Source of the DNA: Chaunax sp. Z400
Taxonomy: Eukaryota > Chordata > Actinopteri > Lophiiformes > Chaunacidae
Length of the DNA stretch: 64,000 nucleotides
Reading direction: 5' to 3'
NCBI GenBank assembly: GCA_037577475.1
Contig: CM075194.1
Span: 9,146,492-9,210,491, forward strand
Notes under the pieces: generated by a model
Told to the model about the DNA's origin: nothing
Database searches by the model: none
What the model saw: the letters and a program-made list of their open reading frames with translations, nothing else
Position numbers and translations under genes: made by a program
Shown here: piece by piece, positions 57,262-64,000 of the stretch
Position numbering within the stretch: position 1 is the first letter of the stretch
How the letters are laid out: each line of letters begins with the position of its first letter

Positions 57262-59900
57262 TGGAAAGGGCAGACCAAAGAAAAAAAAAAACCCGGGAAT
57301 AAAGTCATGATCAAGAAGATGCAACATCTACACTGATCACCTAATAGTGTGAAAGTGTTGCACATTACCACCATGTGTTCACAATGTCTATTATACTGGC
57401 TCATTGACTCTGAACATCATTTGTGCCTCAGTTAAATAGCATTTACTTGTGAGTATCTGCATGTGAACAGTGTTCCTATTCTTTCTATCGTCTATGATCA
57501 CACACCCTGCCATACTTCAGACACAAAATCAATACCAGTAAAGAAACAGAAATTACTCAGAGTGCAAACCTCTGCCAATGCCATTGTTAATAAAACCTAA
57601 ATAATTGGACTCTAGTTTCCAGGTCACAACTTCTTACGTCTTACACATACATATCTATTTGTACGACTCTCCTTTACCATAGTGTCACCCACTACATATT
57701 GAGCCTGTCCAAATATATATTTCTTATCTCCCAGATATGGATTATGATCTGGAGCTGAATCCACTTGCACAAAGTGGTGGGACATTATGAGTTGTCCGTG
57801 CCTAGGTGTTTATATTTTGAATGACCTTTTATTATTTTTCATGACATTGGCAAAAAGAGGATGTGAAAAAAGATCCACACCTACACAAAACGTCATCAAA
57901 AATCTGTTGACATCTTTTGGAGATATGCAGACAAACAAACTTTAATGAACCTTATAATACAAACCTGGTGGATTTGACTGAATGCTGAAATCCAAGCAAG
58001 AGTAGAGGCTGTGGGAGGTACCAGTTCCTACATTGGGTTGGCAGCGGGATCAATCGTCTTTGTGATTCAGGGCTCATAAACAAAATAAAAGTTTCAGGTC
58101 ACAGCTCAAAGGATGCCTGTTTGCTCTTGTGCTGAATAACAATGATCCGTAATTATCTAATGAGGTGTGTTTGATCTTGAATGTATAGATCTTCTTAATG
58201 ATGCCTCCTTTACGTGAGCAGAAAGACAGAGAGAGATAGAGAGAGAGAGAGAATCAGAGAGAATCAATTAGGGCTAGAGAAAGCAAAGAAAATTGAGCAT
58301 CACCAAATGAACAGCATACAGTGTCATGTCTATAGGTTGTAGGCAAGCTTTATCTCAGTTAAAAATCTTTAACATGAGATGGAAAATGAAATAAAAACAC
58401 CAACGTTATTGTAATATAGACATTTAATAAAAGATGTTATTTTAAATTGGCTTTATAAGCTTTCATTTATATTAGTTATATGTATTGTAAGAGAATGCTG
58501 CCATCTTAAGGCTGATGGGAGCAGAAAGGCCCCCTAACTCAACAGCTTTCTGGGGCTCAACCCACCTGTATGTTGCATAAAGACGCCACTCAAGCAGAGA
58601 GAAAAGTGCAGAAACAGGCCTTGAAAGGTGACTTGTCTTTTATTCCACACATCAATGATGCATATGTTCTCCCATAAGACCAGCTCTAACATGTATTTTC
58701 CTCACATCATCTCTTCAGTATGCCATATGAGCAATGATATTGGCCTCATGGATGACGGCGCCCCTTCATCTCTCCCATCTTTGACTTATGCACACAGATC
58801 TGCACATAAGGCCACGTGAATCCAAGGACACACGAGCGCAACTCCTTTCTAATGGCTTATGGTATCAATACATTTTTATGCACGCAAATCCTCTTACACT
58901 GCTGCAACATGTTTTCTGTCAGCAGCAGGAATAAGCTCTTTGGTTTACAAGAGGATGCAGCCCATGCATACCTTAATATATCGATGTCAGATATATAAAT
59001 CATAGCGATGGTTCAGAAAGGCTGACACGTGCAGCGGTGCACAGATCAAAATTAGACCTTTTGTATATGCTGTGTGGTAAAGTTAGAGTCTCCATGGTGA
59101 TGGTTCTGAGGTCAGAGTATCTAACATGAGAGGGTGACATGGCTCACATATTTGATTCCCTTTCATTTCCCTCCCAAAAAAATGAGAGCTGAGTGAGACA
59201 TGTGCAGCTCAAACATTCATTCAGATTAAAAAAAACAAAAAAAACATAACTGGGCTCTTGTCAAATGCGTTGTGATGTATGTGGGGCACGGAAAGAGCAC
59301 CGCATGGATGAGTAGTCTGCAGCTGGGCTGTGTTTCAAATGACTGGGGAGGCAGAAAAGAAGGTGACCATAGATTTTGGTATAGCATCAGTCACAGAGAT
59401 GCATCAAATCCCTAATGCGGTTTTGGTCGCAGGTGTAGCTTAAGGGCAAAAGGAAAAAGCCCATACCCTGCAAAATGACATCTCTCCCCTATCTTCACGT
59501 TGATGTAGCCTATTATAAGGGCACAGCACTGATTGTAAAAGGACACTCCATCCCAGGTGAGAATTGATTTCCAGCCATGGAGCAATGAAGGTCATTGTAA
59601 ACGTGACGCTGTTGGCCGAGCCACTGTTTAAAATGGTTGTCTTTTGGCGTGATACTGCATGAAGTTGATGAGAATATTGGATCCTCGCTGGCACGTGTTG
59701 CCTAACACGACACCCTTTTGCGCACCAAAAACGCGCAGAATATAAATAATAGCCTAGTGTGAAGGTTGATGCTGTAAAATGTGCACGGGCAATAACACCA
59801 ACACAGCTAAGAATGCGGTGTAAGATAAATGCCACATTCACTGGAGAAAAAGCCCAAATCGCACTGGATTAAAAATGTGCACCCCGACACCCCAGAGGAG
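57262..59900. other. fut9 upstream region, probably intron
   Basis: The acceptor at 57261 implies a spliced 5'UTR, so this is probably intronic. No coding exon recognised. Fragments such as 'gtgcaaacctctgccaatgc' (57562) and 'gagatatgcagacaaacaaa' (57921) resemble ends of another dispersed fish repeat. A GA-rich run lies at 58229-58262. Confidence 0.5.
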
Positions 59901-60242
59901 GATGGGGAAGCAGCGGTTGGTGAATTTCATGTGACAGATTTCCGTGGAGATCAATTCTAATTAGCGACCTTTGCGGTCAAAACCAGGTACATCTGCTTAA
60001 AATGGCCATGTATGCATTCCACTCACCATCTCGACAGGCGGGAGTCAAAATAGACCTTTCTTCTCATTTCCCCCAGAGATCCGTACCCTTTTCAAAGAAA
60101 ACACCTTGCAGTGCAGAAGATGTGGATGCACGAATATATGCGTATGAACCCACGTCCATCGTCAGAAAATGATGGTACCTGCTCTGGCAGCGTGCGCTGA
60201 ATCTGCTCCGATGCTGCACACCGACTCAACGAATGGTGGCAG

Positions 60243-60262
60243 GAAAAAAAAAAAAAAAAAAA
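60243..60262. repeat. Poly(A) tract
   Basis: About 20 uninterrupted A on the plus strand (poly(T) on the minus strand). Simple sequence. Confidence 0.85.
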
Positions 60263-60428
60263 ATTGGCACCTATCCCGTCAGCATCCACACTAAATGCAC
60301 GGCTCGGTGTGTGAGGACGCCATGTATGCTCAGGGATGTGATGCGATGTGGAATGATTCCCTGCTGGCTGCCCATGCGCTACCTTGCTCTGTTTACTGTC
60401 AATGCAGCTGCAGGCTGCGGAGCTCCAA

Positions 60429-60453
60429 GTGTGTGTGTGTGTGTGTGTGTGTG
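60429..60453. repeat. (GT)n microsatellite
   Basis: Twelve or so GT units followed by gcatgtg. Likely polymorphic. Confidence 0.9.
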
Positions 60454-60459
60454 CATGTG

Positions 60460-63400
60460 ATTCAGTGCAAATTCACTTCCATCATTTGCTTGAGGTTCTC
60501 ATTGGAATAAACAGGTGAATCGTGGCAGCCGAGAGGAAGCACGGATCAAATTGTTTCATGTCATTTGGACTCTGTCGTATTGTAAATGTGATGTGTCTGT
60601 GAATGTGGCCTATATGCCAAACCTGAACTATGACCGCCGGTGTTGTGTTGAATTCTGCGTGCCCGCCGTGAATTGCATCCACCTCGCGGGAGCGCGCACA
60701 GAGGGAGAGAAAAAGAACCAGACATTATAATAATTTGCATAGAAAATAGTTCATCATTAATGAGAAATGAGTTGAATTTTATAGTTTATGAACGCTTAGA
60801 GTCATCAGTGTTTTATCAGACTCAGTAAAAGTTGCATTTCCTCCATATGATTGGTCTGAAATTCTACCCAAGATGGTTTTAGAAATGCAGGAGGGTATGG
60901 CTGACTGGTGTCATCAATTTCAATAATACAAGAACACATGGTTACCAATATCTTCCACCACATCAAGAGCCATAACTCAAGTAAAGAGGATTTTTTTTTT
61001 TGTCAGCAATTTTCAAACTCAAATTACAACAATAGACTATAAACCTTCATTCATTCTTCTATTTTCAACCATTTGTGAGTAAACATGTCCACATGAAGAA
61101 AATGAACTAAAAGCAAAATCCAGATCAAGGGCCTTAACTCTAGTGAAAATATTTTTTTTCTGCAGTAGCTACACAATAAAGCTCTGCAAAATTCCATCCT
61201 CCATTCTTTAGCTCTTTTTAAGAAAAGCTGTTCAGATTGCAAACATTTTGAATTGAGGGCCATAACTCAGCCTCTCTATGGTTTATGATAAAAGCGGTTC
61301 AGTTTGAAGTGGGACTCACAGTGTTGAGTAATCTAAAATATGGTTTTATGACAAGTGATTTTTTGAGCCTGTAGAATTTTTTGCCTCCACATGTTTTTTT
61401 ATCAGCATAGATGCGAAGTACATGTATGAAATGTTCAATGATGACTCGGAACACAGCTTCAAAAAAGGGTTCATTTTGTCTTAACTTGCAGGTGAATGCC
61501 TTGAAATACAAACTGATAGTGGGGATCGTTAATGAACTCCGCCACTGAATGCTAAAAGTAAAAGTGTGTCTTTCCAAACACAGAGCTGAGTTACACACAA
61601 AAAAGGCACAATTACAGGTTAGGCAACATTTTTAAACAATTAATTATCAACAAGCACTGAGCTGGAATATTGGGTTAACATGTTTCAGTTTCCAAACTTT
61701 ACAGTTAAACAGCCTGAAGCTTGTTTCCTTCCAAAGGTTTGATTTTCATTTACCCTCATAAAAAGAAGACTTTGAGTCCCCAACAAACATGAAAAGGTGC
61801 CCGGAAGCAACAAGGTGACAAAGACTTAAAGAAAGCTATTTAATACAATTTAAAAAAAAGGTTATAGGAAAAGTGTTTAATGGAATAAAGTGACTCCGAT
61901 TCATGTAATGTTCCTTCATTCACACGGAAGATAAGGTACAAAGTCTCAAGATATGCATGTGACATTCTTCTTCTACAAAGAGAAGAGACATGCAGTGTCT
62001 TTGTCTTCAAAGTGATTGTAAGTGTCTGTTAGAGCAAATTTTTTTTTTTTTTACCCTGAATGAATTAAAAGTCTACAGGAACATTCCATATGACAACTGG
62101 TTTCAAAGCACATGCCATGAGTCTTTAACTGGGGACGGGGCGGCTATATACTCCAGACCTCACACTGTGTCCCCAATATGAAGACATTTTCAGCTGATTT
62201 TCTTCTTCTTTGAGTTAGCTGCTAACTGTTTCCAGCTGCTTTTTAAATCACCCAGTATGGGCCGCACACAAAATATGTCAAGACGTCACAACCCTGACCT
62301 GCCTGGTCTGATTTGGTGCCGTTACTACCTCCGCTGTCGTCACAAAGGTGGAACAACACAGACCCCCGTACAGCCTTGAACAGGCTCTATTTAAGGGGCT
62401 CAGGGGTTCGGTGGGGCACAGCCTGAATAAGCTTCATGGTGCCTCCGCCTGCAGGGATAGGGTTTGGGATCTGGGTGGCAGGTGAGGAAGGGGACCTGGG
62501 CGTGCAGACTTCTGGCATTGTAAACTGGTTCTATATGTATTTAGGATATTTCCCATATCATAAATAAACTTTGAGTGCTTCTATCTACAATGCAATTACT
62601 TTGTTTTTGACCAGTGAATGGGGTAATTGGTATTTTTAACTAGATTAAGTTTCATCCCCCCCCCTGCCTGCAGAAAAACTGGAATTGTGTTTGATCTCAA
62701 GGCCAGAGGCCACCAAAATTCTCAGCGACTTTAACCATGATTACTAATCAACTCCAGCTGTCAATGTTGCTGGGCAACAGGTTCGGCACTCAGTGATGAA
62801 AGTTTAAGGATGGGAAGAGATGGTGACATGAACACCCAACTCTTCCAATCCAGACCATCTCATTTAACAGCCCTCAGTCTGGCCTCTGCAGTCTACGACA
62901 GCCATGCCTTTACAGAAGGGTCCTTTGAATGATGCGGGCCCTGAACTGAAACACAGCTATTGTCAGACCATTAATAAGAAACTGTTAAATAAACAGATTA
63001 ATACAATCTTGTTTTTACCCTCCACTCTCTGTTTTCTTTGCCTGTTCTAGTAACTGAACTGCTGTCCTCTCATCTTTCTACTGTTGTCATCACTAAGATT
63101 CATCTGATTTTAGGTTGATATGCCTTTCAAATATCAAGATTTATGTTGTACTTTTTCTTGTGTGTTTTGGAGCTGAGGCAGAGTTGGGAGCTAAGTGAGG
63201 GGATTTTTTTCTCTCTACACGAGCAGATTGTTTTGTGTGACTCTTTCCTTCCTTTGCAGGGTGCACTTCATTCATTTCAATCGAGAGTTAGTATAGTCTG
63301 AGGCTGTGTAAATAAGAAGTAATAAGACATGAGTTAAATTAACAATAATTCACCCAAGGGTGACAAAAAATAAATCACATACATCAGCGCAGTCAAATCA

Positions 63401-63560
63401 AGGTAATGTGCTTCACTTGCCTGCGGCTTTGCAAATAATCTAGTTGTTCATATACAGTCATTCATAATGTTCATTTCGTTGTGCATTCTGTAACTACAAC
63501 ATAATTGATCTCATGTCATTATTCTGTACAGGAACAAACAAAAAAAAAAAAGTTCACTAG
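60460..63560. other. Spacer between fut9 promoter region and manea
   Basis: No gene recognised. The manea 3'UTR must occupy the last part before 63569, but no clear AATAAA was found close by. The phrase 'agggcc(a/t)taactc' recurs at about 60967, 61131 and 61256 and may mark a diverged repeat. The interval 62270-62500 is CG-richer than its flanks without an exon I can support. Confidence 0.5.
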
Positions 63561-63568
63561 CGCTCCGA

Positions 63569-64000
63569 TCATTCCTGCCACTTTTGTCGCTTAGCACCAA
63601 ACATCGCAGCCCATTTCAGAGTTATCTCCAGATAGACTGCAGGTTTATTTGGGAGGTAGTCCAGATACACCGTCTGGTCTGTTTTGGGGACTGCCATTTC
63701 AATCTGAGTTCCCTCGTGCCATTCATTAAACGATGTAATAGAGATAAAATCAGGCCTCGCTTGTAATGCAGCACTCAGTGAGGTTTCATAATATTTCCCA
63801 TTGATGCGGTTTCGAGTGTTTTGGAAATTCCAGGGACGAACGCTTGTGTCGATATACCCGGGGCCCACACTTGGTATGAATATCAAGTTGTTATCGTCGC
63901 AAAATGCTTTAATAGAGTCCCAATTCCGCTGAGTGGATCCATAGGAAAATCCATTAGTAGCAAAGTAGGTGTAGACACCATCAAACCCAGCAGTAAGGAT
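63569..64000 (-). CDS. manea: MANEA, Golgi endo-alpha-1,2-mannosidase, C-terminal part (partial)
   Basis: C-terminal 143 codons plus stop; the frame is open to the window edge, so the N-terminal part lies beyond 64000. Endomannosidase (GH99) is a Golgi type II membrane enzyme that cuts glucose-substituted mannose from N-glycans that escaped ER glucosidases. The visible sequence includes AGFDGVYTYFATNGFS, FIPSVGPGYIDTSVRPWN, NTRNRINGKYYETSL, the highly conserved SITSFNEWHEGTQIE, and LDYLPNKPAVYLEITLKW. The conserved Glu residues in the FNEWHEGTQIE block belong to the GH99 active-site region. The paralog MANEAL is the alternative; linkage to fut9 and fhl5, as on human 6q16, favours MANEA. It is on the same strand as fut9, with manea upstream. 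Confidence 0.93.
   Translation of the reverse strand: MLTAGFDGVYTYFATNGFSYGSTQRNWDSIKAFCDDNNLIFIPSVGPGYIDTSVRPWNFQNTRNRINGKYYETSLSAALQARPDFISITSFNEWHEGTQIEMAVPKTDQTVYLDYLPNKPAVYLEITLKWAAMFGAKRQKWQE

Larger units (their letters stand above)
60020..60455 (-). promoter_or_regulatory. fut9: Possible fut9 promoter and 5' non-coding exon
   Basis: This stretch has more CpG than its surroundings and two good minus-strand donors, GAGATG|GTGAGT (GT at about 60026-60025) and GAGCAG|GTACCA (GT at 60178-60177). Either could join to the fut9 coding exon acceptor at 57261. A poly(A)/poly(T) tract (60243-60262) and a (GT)n run (60429-60453) lie just upstream. No start codon is needed, since the coding exon has its own ATG. 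Nothing proves transcription. Confidence 0.35.

Noticed and set aside
57253..57327. An upstream in-frame extension of fut9 giving about 25 extra residues
   Set aside because: It runs through a poly-pyrimidine acceptor (CCCTTTCCAG at 57261) and a poly(T) tract, so it is intron. The ATG at 57252 matches the family N-terminus.
1..64000. CRISPR arrays, prophage, operons or bacterial defence systems
   Set aside because: None are present. All supported genes are spliced vertebrate genes and the repeats are dispersed eukaryotic elements.

Overview
The window is nuclear DNA from a ray-finned fish, most likely a spiny-rayed (percomorph) teleost. I infer this from short introns with GT/AG borders, AATAAA poly(A) signals, protein matches to vertebrate families, and many copies of interspersed repeats that I recognise from teleost genomes. 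It is not bacterial or viral, and I see no operons, CRISPR arrays or phage genes. The species cannot be fixed from the sequence.

Layout. (1) 1-7.1 kb: intergenic, repeat fragments, and a CG-rich stretch at 3.5-4.2 kb with a possible exon on the minus strand. (2) 7.1-10.04 kb: two-exon marcks gene (+), with CG-rich promoter and about 0.9 kb of 3'UTR. (3) 10-15.4 kb: intergenic. (4) 15.4-19.9 kb: col10a1 (-), complete, in the classic three-exon layout with a TATA box. (5) 19.9-39.0 kb: a 19 kb gene-poor, repeat-rich stretch holding a ~1.9 kb imperfect palindrome, a truncated LINE, a tRNA-headed SINE and one orphan candidate exon. (6) 39.0-44.3 kb: an 11-exon TGFBRAP1/VPS3-like gene (-), complete by my splice reconstruction (841 codons). 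(7) 45.5-48.9 kb: fhl5 (-), five coding exons, 280 aa. (8) 48.9-56.2 kb: no gene seen. (9) 56.2-57.26 kb: fut9 (-), single coding exon, 360 aa, with a possible CG-rich promoter/5' exon near 60.0-60.45 kb. (10) 63.57 kb to the end: last 143 codons of manea (-), which continues past the window.

The genes do not form one pathway. MARCKS is a membrane/actin-binding PKC substrate. COL10A1 is hypertrophic cartilage/bone matrix. The TGFBRAP1-like protein is a CORVET-type endosomal tethering subunit. FHL5 is a LIM cofactor. FUT9 makes Lewis-x type fucosylated glycans in the Golgi. MANEA trims glucosylated mannose in the Golgi. The interest is in their linkage. From memory, human 6q22 carries MARCKS and COL10A1 and human 6q16 carries FHL5, FUT9 and MANEA; here the two blocks are about 20 kb apart. 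The TGFBRAP1-like gene beside fhl5 mirrors human 2q12, where TGFBRAP1 lies next to FHL2. This suggests a surviving ohnolog pair (tgfbrap1-like/fhl5 against TGFBRAP1/FHL2) whose TGFBRAP1 member is missing beside FHL5 in human.

All splice sites were placed by eye from GT/AG motifs, reading-phase continuity and remembered vertebrate protein sequences. No alignment or database search was run.
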